A DNA stretch of 64,000 nt from contig CALULH010000006.1 of NCBI GenBank assembly GCA_944321435.1, positions 1 to 64,000 of the forward strand, in the 5' to 3' direction. Below the pieces are notes generated by a model. The model was not told the DNA's origin and did not search any database. It worked only from the letters and a program-made list of their open reading frames with translations. Source of the DNA: an uncultured Coriobacteriaceae bacterium. Lineage in GTDB: Bacteria; Actinomycetota; Coriobacteriia; Coriobacteriales; Coriobacteriaceae. The position numbers and the translations under genes are program-made. Positions 14,879 through 25,687 of this stretch are shown in pieces; the stretch's first letter is position 1, and each line of letters starts with the position of its first letter.

Positions 14879-16837
14879 TCACTGGCCGGCCCCCTCGAAG
14901 AGCGTCACGTAGTACACCCGGTGCTCGTAGGGCCTCCAGAAGGCGCGCGTCCCGACCGCGCGGGCGCCGGCCAGCTCTTCCATGCGCTCGATCGCGGCGC
15001 GCGGATCCTTCACCGTGCCCACGCTGGGATCATCCGATTGCCCGATATCCAGATAGGCAAAGCAGCCACCTGACCCCGCCAGAGCCTCCGCCGCGGTATC
15101 GGCGCTCGTCACATCCGGCTCGTAGCAGGCGTACGCGCGGTTCCAGTACCCGTCGTAAAAGTCAGCATACACCAGCGGCGCCTCCACGCCAGCCGCCCAC
15201 GCCGTGCCCAGCACCGTGATGTCGTTGGAGAGCACGGGCAAGGCAGACGGGGATGCCGCAGCGGTCGATGGAGACGCCGCGACAGCGCTGTCGGGAGCGA
15301 CGGCATCCGGCTCCTCAGCCTTCCCCGCGGCATCCCCGCCGCCCGCCTCCGCAAGGTCCTCGCCGCAGGTCTCCAGGTAGCGGAAGACCGCGTCATTCTG
15401 AGGGCTGTAGATCTGCGAGACCGTAAGCGCCTGGTGCGCCGCGCCGCAGGCCGCAAGCGCCACCGCAAGCGCCACCGTAGCCCCGCGCATGACCAGGACG
15501 GGCAGCGGGGCGCGCAGAAGCGCAGCATCCGCGGCGGCCCGATCGCCCGCGCACGCCCCCGTCGCGGCAAAGGCGCCCGCGGCGGTTCCCGCCTCGGGCG
15601 CGGAGCCCTCCGGTGCGGCGGCGCCTTGGGCCGCGCGTCTCCCATCCGCCGGGCCCGCGCCACCCGCCGGAACCCGCGACCAAGGCACCTCGCCCAGCGT
15701 TGCCGCCACCGCGACCAGCACCGGCCCCAGCGCAAGGGAGAAGTACCGATAGTACACGATCAGTGACCCCATGATCTGGGACACCGCGATCCCCAGCACG
15801 CCTACGCCCGCGTAAACCGCGCAGGCCAGGCGTGCCGCACGGCGCACGTCCGCCCCTGCGCGCACCATACCGTGCAGGAGCACCGCCGCCGCCACGACGA
15901 GCGCGCACGCGATCAGCGCCCCGCCCACCGCGCCGAGCGCCCCTACGTCCCGCAGCGCATAGGCAACCTGCTCGCTCGCCAACGGGTAGGCCAAGATCTG
16001 CAGCAGGCTCTCCGGGAAGGCGAAGGTCACCCAGAACCTCCCGTTGGTCTTCTCCGCCAGCTGGCCCATGAGCACCGCGAGCCACGGCAGGTAGGCCGCA
16101 ACCTGCACCGCCGCCTGGGCGAGGAACACCGCGATCTGCGCGCGCGGCGCAGGAAGCGCGGGCGCCGCGGAGGAGCCCTTTCCCTCGCCCGTCCTTCTCG
16201 CCCGCCGCAAGGCGCTGACCAGCGCCTCGAGCACCGCCGCGTTCATGACAAACGCGGCCAGCATGCCGAAGTAGTGCAGGTAGGCCGCAGCCAAGCTGGA
16301 GAGGAAGAAAGCTGCCCACGTAGCCGCCGTGGGCCGCGCCCCTGCGCGCGCGGAGCGCATGAGGCGGCACGCGCAGATGAAGCAGAGCGTCACCGCAAAG
16401 GTCGTCCAGCTGTACATGCGCACCTGGATGGCGGTGTAGGCAAGATACGGCGTCAGGCAGGCCGCCAGCGTGAAGAGCATGCCGGCGCGCGGCCCGAAAT
16501 CGCGCCGCACATGCGTGAGCCCGAGCGCCGCCAGCGCCACCGCGCCGGCCACGCTGAACAAGCGCAGGGGAACCGTACCAGGACCTGCCAACAGGTAAAC
16601 CGCGCGCAACAGCACGTAGTACAGCGGCGGGTGCACGTCGGCCGCGGCGATGCCGATAAGGTCGGCCAGGGGCTGGCGCGCCAGCGCCAGCGAGTAGCTC
16701 TCGTCAAACCACGTGGTCGGGCTGAAGGCCGGAAGGGCGAGAAACACCGCGCCCGCCGCGAGCAGGGCCGCGTGCGCAAGCAGCCCTTTGCGCGACCCGG
16801 CGGCCCGTTCCGACGGCTTGTCCGCGATTCTGCCCAT
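14879..16837 (-). CDS. Dolichyl-phosphate-mannose mannosyltransferase-like (GT39/PMT_2) membrane glycosyltransferase
   Basis: The protein of about 652 residues has some 11 hydrophobic segments. The first extracellular loop carries the PMT/ArnT hallmark TTWFDESYSLALARQPLADL followed by ADVHPPLYYVLL. The partner GT2 gene directly downstream could supply the lipid-phosphate sugar. Two Ala/Gly/Pro-rich insertions interrupt the C-terminal half (about residues 405-460 and 510-560). The soluble C-terminal end has YADFYDGYWNRAYACYEPD. An ATG at 16837 and a GTG at 16897 are both possible starts; neither has a strong ribosome site. Confidence 0.82.
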   Translation of the reverse strand: MGRIADKPSERAAGSRKGLLAHAALLAAGAVFLALPAFSPTTWFDESYSLALARQPLADLIGIAAADVHPPLYYVLLRAVYLLAGPGTVPLRLFSVAGAVALAALGLTHVRRDFGPRAGMLFTLAACLTPYLAYTAIQVRMYSWTTFAVTLCFICACRLMRSARAGARPTAATWAAFFLSSLAAAYLHYFGMLAAFVMNAAVLEALVSALRRARRTGEGKGSSAAPALPAPRAQIAVFLAQAAVQVAAYLPWLAVLMGQLAEKTNGRFWVTFAFPESLLQILAYPLASEQVAYALRDVGALGAVGGALIACALVVAAAVLLHGMVRAGADVRRAARLACAVYAGVGVLGIAVSQIMGSLIVYYRYFSLALGPVLVAVAATLGEVPWSRVPAGGAGPADGRRAAQGAAAPEGSAPEAGTAAGAFAATGACAGDRAAADAALLRAPLPVLVMRGATVALAVALAACGAAHQALTVSQIYSPQNDAVFRYLETCGEDLAEAGGGDAAGKAEEPDAVAPDSAVAASPSTAAASPSALPVLSNDITVLGTAWAAGVEAPLVYADFYDGYWNRAYACYEPDVTSADTAAEALAGSGGCFAYLDIGQSDDPSVGTVKDPRAAIERMEELAGARAVGTRAFWRPYEHRVYYVTLFEGAGQ

Positions 16838-16945
16838 AGATGCCCGCCTTACCGTTACGCGCGCAGGCCGACGGCGGTAAGCCCGTCGCCGGCCCACGAC
16901 TCCCCATATGATGGTAACTATACCCGCCCGCCGTACCGCCCGCGC

Positions 16946-17833
16946 CTACAGCAGGCAGAAGATGGCCAGGCTCATGCCCGCGATGGTGATGGCGGGCGGA
17001 TCCAGGTGCGTCGAGCGCCCGGTGTTGATGCAGATGCCCAGCACCAGCGCCGCCACGTGGGCCACCAGCCCCAGCGCAACCGCCAGGGCAAAGCTCCCCG
17101 TCTGGGCCAGGGCGTAGGCGGCTATAAGCACGGTGTGGTGGCATGCCTGGAAGCCCATGTCGACCATGAGCAGCAAAATGAGCGCGGCGGCCACGTAGAA
17201 CCCGATCATCGTGTTGCCTGTTGCCCAGGCCGCCGCCGTGCCCGCCGCGGCGTAAACGAGGCCCTCGACGATCTGGAACGCCCAGAACGACGTGCCGGCG
17301 GTGAGGACGTTGCGCAGCAGCTCGGATGGGGCGCGCTTCTCGCGCTCGTTGAGGCGCCCGGCCATGCTGTCGGAACCGGCGTTGCGCTGCGCACGGTCCG
17401 CCAGAAGGCGCGTTACGAGCCCGCCCGCCACCACCGTGACGGCCCCCGTATCTGCCGGGAAGCCCACCGTGTTGAGCGCCGTCACCATGAGGTAGCCCAA
17501 CGTGCCGCCCAGCGCGCCCACCGCAAGCACGGCCGCGCTCCCAAGCGAGGCGAGCGAATGGTTGATGTCGTTACCCTGGAAGCGCCCCTTGGCACCGGCG
17601 TAGCCCGCTGCGGCGCATGCGCCGTTGAAGATGACGCACGGCAGCAAGAAGCAGTTCATGACCGCGTCGTTGAACACCGCCAGCAGGTTCGGATCGGCGC
17701 CGCACACCTGCATGACCGTATAGCCCAGTCCCGCGAACCCGTACATCACGAAGACGCCGTTGCCGCCCACCAACGCGCCGCACGCTCCCGCGCACGCCGC
17801 GAGCGCCACCATCTCAGGTGCCACGCACACCAC
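16946..17833 (-). CDS. Multi-pass membrane protein of unknown function
   Basis: About 290 residues, very rich in Ala, Gly and hydrophobics, with seven to eight predicted helices. Notable segments are GGNGVFVMYGFAGLGYTVMQ, VIFNGACAAAGYAGAKGRFQGNDINHSL, TLGYLMVTALNTVGFPADTG and a cytosolic DRAQRNAGSDSMAGRLNEREKRAPSE loop cut by charged residues. I do not recognise the family. Several GTG codons near 17833 could start it; the third in frame (about 17824) has the best spacing to AAGGGG. It lies between the GH1 gene and the glycosyltransferases and may belong to either transcript. Confidence 0.7.
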   Translation of the reverse strand: MVCVAPEMVALAACAGACGALVGGNGVFVMYGFAGLGYTVMQVCGADPNLLAVFNDAVMNCFLLPCVIFNGACAAAGYAGAKGRFQGNDINHSLASLGSAAVLAVGALGGTLGYLMVTALNTVGFPADTGAVTVVAGGLVTRLLADRAQRNAGSDSMAGRLNEREKRAPSELLRNVLTAGTSFWAFQIVEGLVYAAAGTAAAWATGNTMIGFYVAAALILLLMVDMGFQACHHTVLIAAYALAQTGSFALAVALGLVAHVAALVLGICINTGRSTHLDPPAITIAGMSLAIFCLL

Positions 17834-17848
17834 TCCCCTTCAACGCAC

Positions 17849-17885
17849 GCAGCGGGGGCGGGACGCCGCGCCCCGCCCCCGCTGC
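17849..17885. terminator. 14-bp perfect GC hairpin downstream of the GH1 gene
   Basis: Arms at 17849-17862 and 17872-17885 are perfect complements. There is no U-tract on the minus strand; four A follow on the plus strand. It lies between the GH1 gene end (17933) and the next gene start. Confidence 0.5.
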
Positions 17886-17932
17886 AAAAGCACCAAGCCC
17901 CGTGCAAACTGCACCGGATACGCGTCTGACCG

Positions 17933-19414
<1,482 letters not shown>

Positions 19415-19767
19415 TTAGGTGCGGATACGCAGCAAGCACCGGGTGAGAACCCCCGGCGCCGGGAAGGCAAGCACGGGTGAGAAACGCAACGCGCCGCAAG
19501 CGCGACGGCTGAGTCGCTCCCCCAGGTGATCGCGTCGCGCAGGCACGTACGCAGCCCCACGTGGCAAGGGCCGCCGCACGGCGAGATGCCTGTTGCCAAC
19601 CGGCGCCCTGAAGCGCCACCTGGCAAGAGCCGTCTCGCCCCATGCGTTACCCCAACAACCCGGCGCGATGCAGAATCGAGCCCGCGGCATCGCTTTTGGC
19701 GCGAGGTCACGCGCATTCTGATGCCAACAGCTCGATGCTGCGCGAGGCGAGGGCAACCTAAGGAAAA

Positions 19768-19796
19768 GGGGCCGGCCGGTGTTCCCGACCGGCCCC
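19768..19796 (-). terminator. Terminator of the lactose/cellobiose PTS operon
   Basis: GGGGCCGG (19768-19775) pairs with CCGGCCCC (19789-19796); TTTT follows on the minus strand. Nothing else was recognised in the 494-bp spacer 19358-19851, which should contain the GH1 promoter. Confidence 0.75.
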
Positions 19797-19851
19797 TGGT
19801 GCGACGTCATCTGCACATCGCATGTGAGAACCGCAAGTCCAAGAGGTTCGC

Positions 19852-21237
19852 TTACGCAGCGGCCTTCTCGGCGGCGAGCTTCTCCTGCTCCTCAGCGTAG
19901 AGCTGAGCGTCGTAGCGCTTGAAGAAGGGGAAGTAAATGAGCGTGGCCACAACTACGTTGATAAGCGCGACCGCTACAGCCAGGATGTTGCCGCCCGTGG
20001 AGACGAAGGCGCCGATGCCCAGCGGGCTCGGCCAAGGCATCTGCACGATGACCGGCGGGATGATGCCGAGGGTGATGGCCCAGTAGGCGATGGACATGGT
20101 CACCAGCGGGGCAACGATGAACGGAATGGCCAGCGCGGGGTTGTACACGATGGGCAGACCGAACAGCAGGGGCTCGTTGATGTTGAACAGCGCCGGGACG
20201 ATCTCAGCCTTGCCGATGGCCTTGAGCTGCTCGGACCTGGCGAGCACGAGCATCAGGACGGTGAGGCCGAAGGTGGCGCCGGAACCGCCGATGGTGACGT
20301 AGGAGTTGGTGAACTCGCCGGCGTACACGCCGCCGAAGGTGCTCGCGGCGCCCTCGTAGAAGGCAAGGTTCGGGGTGAGGTTGGCCAGCGCGATGGCGGT
20401 CAGCGGCGAGGTCACGATGGTGGCGCCGTGGATGCCGACGAGCCACAGAGCGTGGATCAGGAAGTAGATCAAAAGCATACCCGGATAGGTACCAACGACG
20501 TTGACCACGAAGCCGAACGGGATGGCGATGAAGTCGTAGAAGTTGGTACCGAACGCCATGAAGACGGCCTGGATGATCATGCAGGTGATGGCAACCAGGA
20601 AGCCAGGGATCAGAGCGGTGAACGAACGGGCAACGCCGTCGGGCACAACGTCGGGCAGCTTGATGACGATGTTCTTCTCAACGCAGGTGGCGTAGATGCG
20701 CACGGAGAACCAGGCGATGATGAACGCGCAGAAGATGCCGGTGGCGCCGAAGTTGGACGGGCCGTCGCCGCCAACCTCCCAGCCGTTGAAGATGACGCCG
20801 GTCACCGCGCCGTCGGCCTCGGTGATCTCGGTGATGCGGGAGATGACGCCGTCAACGACGCCGATCTGGGGAGCCATCATCAGCAGGGCCATGATAGCCA
20901 TGAGCACGGCGTTGATCGGCTTGATGTCGATGCCGTCCTCCTCGGAGAGGATGCGGGCGTACTCAAACGCGGTGCCGATCAGGAAGTAAATGGCGATGCA
21001 GCCGATGGTGGCGTGGTTGGCCAGCATGTAGATCTCGGTGATCTGGTTGAACGAGACGGCCCAGATGCCCTCGAGCACCGGGAACGCCTGCGGCAGCACG
21101 TTCAGAACGAGGAACATGGCGCCGACGATGGTGAACGAAACCGAAGCCATACCGGCCTGAGTGATGGCGCGTACGAAACGGATCGAGCTGAACTTGGTCA
21201 TCGGACCCATGACGTACTTCTCAAGCAAGTCAAACAC
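19852..21237 (-). CDS. PTS lactose/cellobiose-type EIIC (CelB-like permease)
   Basis: The 461-residue permease imports a beta-glucoside or disaccharide as EIIB phosphorylates it. It begins MFDLLEKYVMGPMTKFSSIRF, a typical CelB start, and has about ten membrane helices. The sugar-site region INEPLLFGLPIVYNPALAIPFI and the loop HALWLVGIHGATIVTSPL are clear. It follows the 196-residue membrane protein by only five bases, so the EIIA-EIIB-X-EIIC genes form one operon. Confidence 0.93.
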   Translation of the reverse strand: MFDLLEKYVMGPMTKFSSIRFVRAITQAGMASVSFTIVGAMFLVLNVLPQAFPVLEGIWAVSFNQITEIYMLANHATIGCIAIYFLIGTAFEYARILSEEDGIDIKPINAVLMAIMALLMMAPQIGVVDGVISRITEITEADGAVTGVIFNGWEVGGDGPSNFGATGIFCAFIIAWFSVRIYATCVEKNIVIKLPDVVPDGVARSFTALIPGFLVAITCMIIQAVFMAFGTNFYDFIAIPFGFVVNVVGTYPGMLLIYFLIHALWLVGIHGATIVTSPLTAIALANLTPNLAFYEGAASTFGGVYAGEFTNSYVTIGGSGATFGLTVLMLVLARSEQLKAIGKAEIVPALFNINEPLLFGLPIVYNPALAIPFIVAPLVTMSIAYWAITLGIIPPVIVQMPWPSPLGIGAFVSTGGNILAVAVALINVVVATLIYFPFFKRYDAQLYAEEQEKLAAEKAAA

Positions 21238-21242
21238 AGGTA

Positions 21243-21833
21243 CTACCTCCCTTTAGAGTCGGACGAGAAATGGAGTTGCTGCAGGTAGAGGTTGTAGCGC
21301 TTCTTGTCGCGGTGATCGCGCACGAGCACGATGCGCCAGACGATGACCGCCTTCAGGGCGATAACCACGGCGATGAACCCCATACCGAGCGCGGAAGAAG
21401 CGAGGAACGGGAAGAACAGATCCTTGCCTGCGAGCGCTGTGGCGATCAGCGCCGCGAACGAAACCGCGATGGAGGCAAGGAGCGAGTAGTGCGAGATCTT
21501 GAGGTACTCGATGTCGTGCGTGAGCACGCGGTTGACCTCCCAGAGCACCACGCCGCCGACTACGAAGTCGACAAGCGGCACAGCCAGGGCCCACAGGTTC
21601 GTGCTCGTCATGAAGAGCATGAACGCCCAGTACAGCCCGATGAAGAACAGGCCTGCATCGAGATAGCGGATCAGCATGTAGCGGTTCCACTTTGCCGTGG
21701 TGAGCGCCTGCTTGTGGCGGAATGAACGCTCGTCGTCGGTTTCCTCGTGCGGGGTGAACAACGACCGGCCCCTGCGGGCTTGTTGCGCCTCACGCGTCGC
21801 ACGCGTCCTCTTGGTCCTCTGCTTCTTGTTCAC
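21243..21833 (-). CDS. Small membrane protein inside the PTS operon, function unknown
   Basis: The 196-residue protein has a basic, Lys/Arg-rich N-terminus (MNKKQRTKRTRATREAQQAR), then four membrane helices around residues 55-175 and a basic C-terminus (RDHRDKKRYNLYLQQLHF). I do not recognise the family. It lies between EIIB and EIIC with five bases to EIIC, so it is cotranscribed and probably translated in coupling with the permease. A role in EIIC assembly or regulation is a guess from position only. Confidence 0.75.
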   Translation of the reverse strand: MNKKQRTKRTRATREAQQARRGRSLFTPHEETDDERSFRHKQALTTAKWNRYMLIRYLDAGLFFIGLYWAFMLFMTSTNLWALAVPLVDFVVGGVVLWEVNRVLTHDIEYLKISHYSLLASIAVSFAALIATALAGKDLFFPFLASSALGMGFIAVVIALKAVIVWRIVLVRDHRDKKRYNLYLQQLHFSSDSKGR

Positions 21834-21866
21834 GCGTCAACTCGTTTCTCTAGGCAAGCTGCCGCG

Positions 21867-22166
21867 TTAGGCGAGAAGCTTGTCGATCTGCTCGAAGATG
21901 GCCGGGCAGTTCTGACGGCCGTAGTCCTTCATCGGGATAATGTCGACCGGCAAGCCCTGGGCCTTGGCGATGACCTTGTCCTTCTGATAGGAGATCTGGG
22001 GGCCGATGAGAATGACCTCGAAGCCGGCGTCCTTGGGATCCTTGAGCTCAGTGAAGCTGCGAGCAGCGATCTCGAGGTCGATGCCGTTGTCCTTGGCGTA
22101 GGACTCCATCTTCTTCATGAGCATGCTGGTGGACATGCCAGCCGCGCAAACGAGCAGAACCTTCAT
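21867..22166 (-). CDS. PTS lactose/cellobiose-type EIIB
   Basis: The 99-residue cytosolic protein passes phosphate from EIIA to sugar. The phospho-Cys lies in MKVLLVCAAGMSTSML (residue 7), and IGPQISYQKD and MKDYGRQNCPAIFEQID are family motifs. The ATG at 22166 was chosen because the family starts exactly at MKxLLVC; GGAG lies upstream. It is paralogous to the orphan EIIB at 25196. Confidence 0.93.
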   Translation of the reverse strand: MKVLLVCAAGMSTSMLMKKMESYAKDNGIDLEIAARSFTELKDPKDAGFEVILIGPQISYQKDKVIAKAQGLPVDIIPMKDYGRQNCPAIFEQIDKLLA

Positions 22167-22227
22167 GTTACCCACTCCTTTGTTGTTGCGGGGCGGCGGA
22201 CACCGCCCCTTGCCGTCTCAGCGCTGA

Positions 22228-22554
22228 TTACTTGTCAGCCTTGAGCTCGTACAGATTGATGATCTCCTCGGCCAGGTCCTGGCACAGCATGGAGGTCATC
22301 AGGTGGTCCTGCGAGTGCACCAGCAGCACGTCCACGGGCACGTGTTCGCCGCCAGCCTCGCGGGACAGCAGCTTGGTCTGCTCGTCGTGAGCGCCCAGGC
22401 CGACCTCGCGCGACTGCGCGAGCAGCTTGCGGGCCTCCTCGATGTTGCCCTCGCGAGCGGTCTTGATGGCCTCCATCGCGAGGCTGCGGGCCTGACCAGC
22501 CGAGGCGACGATCCCGAACGAGATCATCTCCAAGCTCTCCTGCTCCTCTGCCAT
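22228..22554 (-). CDS. PTS lactose/cellobiose-type EIIA
   Basis: The 108-residue helical protein accepts phosphate from HPr on the His in VLLVHSQDHLMTS. The segments ISFGIVASAGQARSLAMEAI and EARKLLAQSREVGLGAHDEQTKLL match LacF/CelC. The start at 22554 follows AAGGAGGTGAAAGAT; longer in-frame extensions lack a ribosome site. It is the first PTS gene after the activator gene, 78 bp away on the same strand. Confidence 0.93.
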   Translation of the reverse strand: MAEEQESLEMISFGIVASAGQARSLAMEAIKTAREGNIEEARKLLAQSREVGLGAHDEQTKLLSREAGGEHVPVDVLLVHSQDHLMTSMLCQDLAEEIINLYELKADK

Positions 22555-22632
22555 ATCTTTCACCTCCTTGTCCATGAAATTTCCATTACTGTTATTATCA
22601 ACAGAGACGGCGATGAACCGCCTCACAGATAA

Positions 22633-24684
22633 TCACGAATCGGTTAACGGCACCTCAGCGCTCACAGCTGGATCCGCGGGCGCACCCTCCCCCAGCTCGT
22701 GGGTGAGCGCACCGCCCACCACGGCGCTGAGCGTCTCCCAGCTTTGGTACTTCACCAGCTCGGCGATGGCGTCCTTGTCCATCAGCACCTCGGCGAAGGC
22801 GTTGAGGAAGCGGTGGAGCGAGCCGTTGCGCTCGGGCGCGAAGGCCATGAGGAAGACGGCCTGCACGGTGGACCCGTTGCCGTCCCACACCACCGGGTGG
22901 TCGAGAAGCCCCACGCACACGAAAGTGGAGGCGCTCACGGCCTCGAGCGGGTGCGGCATGGCCACGTTGTTGCCGAAGGAGGTGGAAACCACGCCCTCGC
23001 GCTTCCACACCAGCTCGCGGAAGTTGTCGGGCATCTCCTCGGCGGTGCACACCTGGTCGAGGAGGAAGTCGAGAACCTCCTGCTTGGTGCGCTGGGCTAT
23101 GTGCGGGAAGAAGAGGCTGCGCTTGAAGTACGGCGGCAAGCCCGAGACGGCTCCCTCGCCGTTGAGCAGCTCGCGCACCTCCAGCACGTCCTCGGTGTCG
23201 AGGAAGTAGGTGACCTCGCGGATGGGCACGGGCAGCTTCTTCTCGATGGGCACCGTGGTGAAGACGTAGTCCACCTGGGAGAAGTCGAAGGTGTCGAGCT
23301 TCAAGATGTCGCACGTCATGATCTTGTCAACGTACTGGCCGAACTCGCGGCGGCAGCGGTACTCCAGAAGGCGCGCGGAGCCGGCGCCCGAGGCGCACAC
23401 CACGAGGATGTTCTTCTTGGCCACCGACGTCTTTTTGCGCTCGAGGGCGAGCGCGAAGGAGAGGGCGATGTAGCCCGTCTCGTCGTCGGAGAGGCCGGTG
23501 CCGTACTTCTCGGTCAGCACGGTGGCCGCGTCGATGGCCATGGAGTAGGCCAGGGCGTAGCGCACCTTGATGTCCTCGAGCAGCGGGTTCTTGAGGTTCA
23601 TGTGGTAGCGCAGGCGCACCGTCAGGGGAACGATGTGGCGCGCCAAGTTCATGCGCAGCTCAAGGTCATCGCGAAAATCGAAGCGGAAAGCCTGCCACAC
23701 GCGCTCGAGCATCTGGGAGACAACCTCCCACACCTCGTCGGAGATGACGAGGCCCTCGCCGTTGGAATCGCCGGGGTCGGGCATGACCGTGCGCTTGCCA
23801 GCCAAGTGGATGGCGATGTAGGCGATCTCCTCTTCGGGAAGCGTGACGCCCGTCTCCTCCTCGATGGCCTCGGCGATGCGCTCGCCCACGTGGTACTCGC
23901 GCTTGCCCTTCATCTGCTCCAAGCGCTCGGGCTCCATCGGAACGTAGCAGTTCTCGCGGATGCGCACGAGCGCCACGGCGATGTGCACCAGCAGGTTCTG
24001 GTAAGCCACGGCGTTGATCTGGAAGTCCTCCTCGCGCGAGACGCGCTCCACGCAACGCGAGATGACCTCGAGCGCCTGGTTGTGCGCGGGGTCCTCTCCC
24101 CCTTCGGATGCCTTGCGATCGGCGAGCAGCGCCTCGAGCTCGGCCTCGATGCCGCCCTCCTCCACGGTGGCGCGCTCGTCGATGGCCTTCATGATGAGGT
24201 TCGCGAGGCACAGGCGGCGCGCCATCTCGGAACCGGAGACGCGGATGCCGTAGTGCGGGCGCTTCTCGAGCGTGAGGCCGTAGGACTCCAGCACCTTCTG
24301 CACGCGCTTGAGGTCGCTCGAGGCGGTGCTGCGCGACACGAAGAGCACGTCGCACAGATCCTCGAGGGTCACCCAGTCGGTGCGCATGAGCAGGTCGTTC
24401 AGAAGGTAGCTCGCGCGCTCGGAGGGGGTCTGCGGCATGGCCGCGTCCTCAGAGCGGTCGTCGGCCGACCATGTGGCGTAGGCCTCGGGGTCGGAGACCT
24501 TGAGGCGGTAGCCGTTCTTGCGCGACAGCTCGATGGCGGCGAAGCCCTCCATGGCGTTGTTGGCCTGGTGCACGTAGGTGCGCACGGTCCGGACGCTCAC
24601 GCCCAAGCGCTCGGCCACGGTGTCGGGCATAACACCCGGGTTGGCCTCGACGAAAGCCGCGAGCACCGCAGCGTCCACATGCAT
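22633..24684 (-). CDS. PRD-containing PTS-regulated transcriptional activator (LicR/ManR-like)
   Basis: The 683-residue regulator has two N-terminal HTH regions (about 20-60 and 100-150), PRD1 (about 190-300, H234 and H293), PRD2 (about 310-415, H350), an EIIB-like domain with Cys430 in LVVCASGAGSARLLEYRC, and an EIIA-Fru-like domain with His578 in NNVAMPHPLEAV. PRD2 has IALSFALALE where the second conserved His is often found, so one phosphosite may be missing. Such proteins activate PTS operons when dephosphorylated at EIIA/EIIB and phosphorylated by HPr at a PRD. The start at 24684 follows GAAAGGAGGTTCCGG. It precedes the PTS genes it probably controls. Confidence 0.92.
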   Translation of the reverse strand: MHVDAAVLAAFVEANPGVMPDTVAERLGVSVRTVRTYVHQANNAMEGFAAIELSRKNGYRLKVSDPEAYATWSADDRSEDAAMPQTPSERASYLLNDLLMRTDWVTLEDLCDVLFVSRSTASSDLKRVQKVLESYGLTLEKRPHYGIRVSGSEMARRLCLANLIMKAIDERATVEEGGIEAELEALLADRKASEGGEDPAHNQALEVISRCVERVSREEDFQINAVAYQNLLVHIAVALVRIRENCYVPMEPERLEQMKGKREYHVGERIAEAIEEETGVTLPEEEIAYIAIHLAGKRTVMPDPGDSNGEGLVISDEVWEVVSQMLERVWQAFRFDFRDDLELRMNLARHIVPLTVRLRYHMNLKNPLLEDIKVRYALAYSMAIDAATVLTEKYGTGLSDDETGYIALSFALALERKKTSVAKKNILVVCASGAGSARLLEYRCRREFGQYVDKIMTCDILKLDTFDFSQVDYVFTTVPIEKKLPVPIREVTYFLDTEDVLEVRELLNGEGAVSGLPPYFKRSLFFPHIAQRTKQEVLDFLLDQVCTAEEMPDNFRELVWKREGVVSTSFGNNVAMPHPLEAVSASTFVCVGLLDHPVVWDGNGSTVQAVFLMAFAPERNGSLHRFLNAFAEVLMDKDAIAELVKYQSWETLSAVVGGALTHELGEGAPADPAVSAEVPLTDS

Positions 24685-24790
24685 CCGGAACCTCCTTTCG
24701 CCACACCTTTCGCTCACGTTCTTCATCATATGTGCAGGAGTTATGGCGTTCCAACGGACAAAGTTCCGGTTTAAGCGGAAAGGAACTAGC

Positions 24791-24842
24791 TGAAACGGAA
24801 ACAAGGCCCCTGAACAGTATAGATGAGTGTCTTTCCGTTTCA
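24791..24842. promoter_or_regulatory. Inverted repeat upstream of the PRD activator gene
   Basis: TGAAACGGAAA (24791-24801) and TTTCCGTTTCA (24832-24842) are perfect 11-bp inverted copies, 107-158 bp upstream of the regulator start and inside the 511-bp divergent spacer 24685-25195. They could be an operator. The same spacer holds a copy of the 13-mer at 24941-24953; no other feature was recognised there. Confidence 0.4.
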
Positions 24843-25195
24843 CAGACGTGACCCGGCGGCGAATTTCCACTGAGAGGATCTTCTCAGCCGTGCCGTTCAC
24901 AGGGGAAAACCAACCGTTCGCGGCAAGCGAACGCGAAGCCGCGCTTCTCGCCCAACCAAGCGGCGCAGCGCACCCTGAAATTGCGCGCCGATCTTCTCCC
25001 CATGGCATGTTGCGTGCTGACCTTATGCGTTTGAGCCCTTGCAACAGCCTGAAATAGAATAGATCAGCGCGCAATCCCGCAAACGAATAAAATTGGCGCG
25101 CAACCGCACTTGGCGCGAGGTTAGCGCGCGATGACGGCCGCCTCGTCTGGTATGGTTACCGTGTGAACCAAACTTTCCCAGGAAAGGAACCATGC

Positions 25196-25504
25196 ATGAA
25201 GATCTTGGTGATGTGCGGCGCCGGCATGTCGTCGAGCGTTTTGATGAAGCATATGGCCGCCTACGCCGCCGAGCACGGCAGGGACTGCGCCCTCGACGCC
25301 TGCAGCGAAACCACCGCGAAGTACGGCGCGGCGGACGGGTACGACATCGTGCTCATCGCCCCGCAGATCGCCTTCATGAAGGACGCCATCACGCCGTACC
25401 TGAACGGCACGCCCTACCTCATGATTCCCCCGCTTGACTACGGCCGGCAGAATTCCGCGCACATCTTCCAGCTCATAGACGAGACGCTCGCCGACGCGCG
25501 GTAA
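25196..25504 (+). CDS. Orphan PTS lactose/cellobiose-type EIIB, divergent from the PRD activator
   Basis: The 102-residue protein has the phospho-Cys in MKILVMCGAGMSSSVLMKHM and DYGRQNSAHIFQLIDETL near the end. It is clearly related to the EIIB at 21867 but is a single gene on the opposite strand, with no EIIA or EIIC next to it. The ATG at 25196 follows GGAAAGGAACC. An orphan EIIB beside a PRD activator could act as a phosphorylation sensor or serve the EIIC of the neighbouring operon. Confidence 0.9.
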   Translation: MKILVMCGAGMSSSVLMKHMAAYAAEHGRDCALDACSETTAKYGAADGYDIVLIAPQIAFMKDAITPYLNGTPYLMIPPLDYGRQNSAHIFQLIDETLADAR

Positions 25505-25687
25505 CGGTGTGCGCATAAGGGCGCGCAAGTGCGCCGGGAGAAAGCACGGGAGCCAAAGGGCGTAGAGACGTCGCATGAGGAGCACCGCGGTACCGTGACG
25601 AGCGGGCCACATGGGCGTTGCAAGAGGCCCCGCGGCTGTCGCGATGAAGGCGCTCTGGAAAAGCGCGACGACCGCTACGACGAGAAA

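Noticed and set aside
24785..24798. 14-mer ACTAGCTGAAACGG also present in the nagA start region (46937-46950)
   Set aside because: Exact words of this length can recur by chance in 64 kb, and the second copy is coding. It was not taken as a shared operator.
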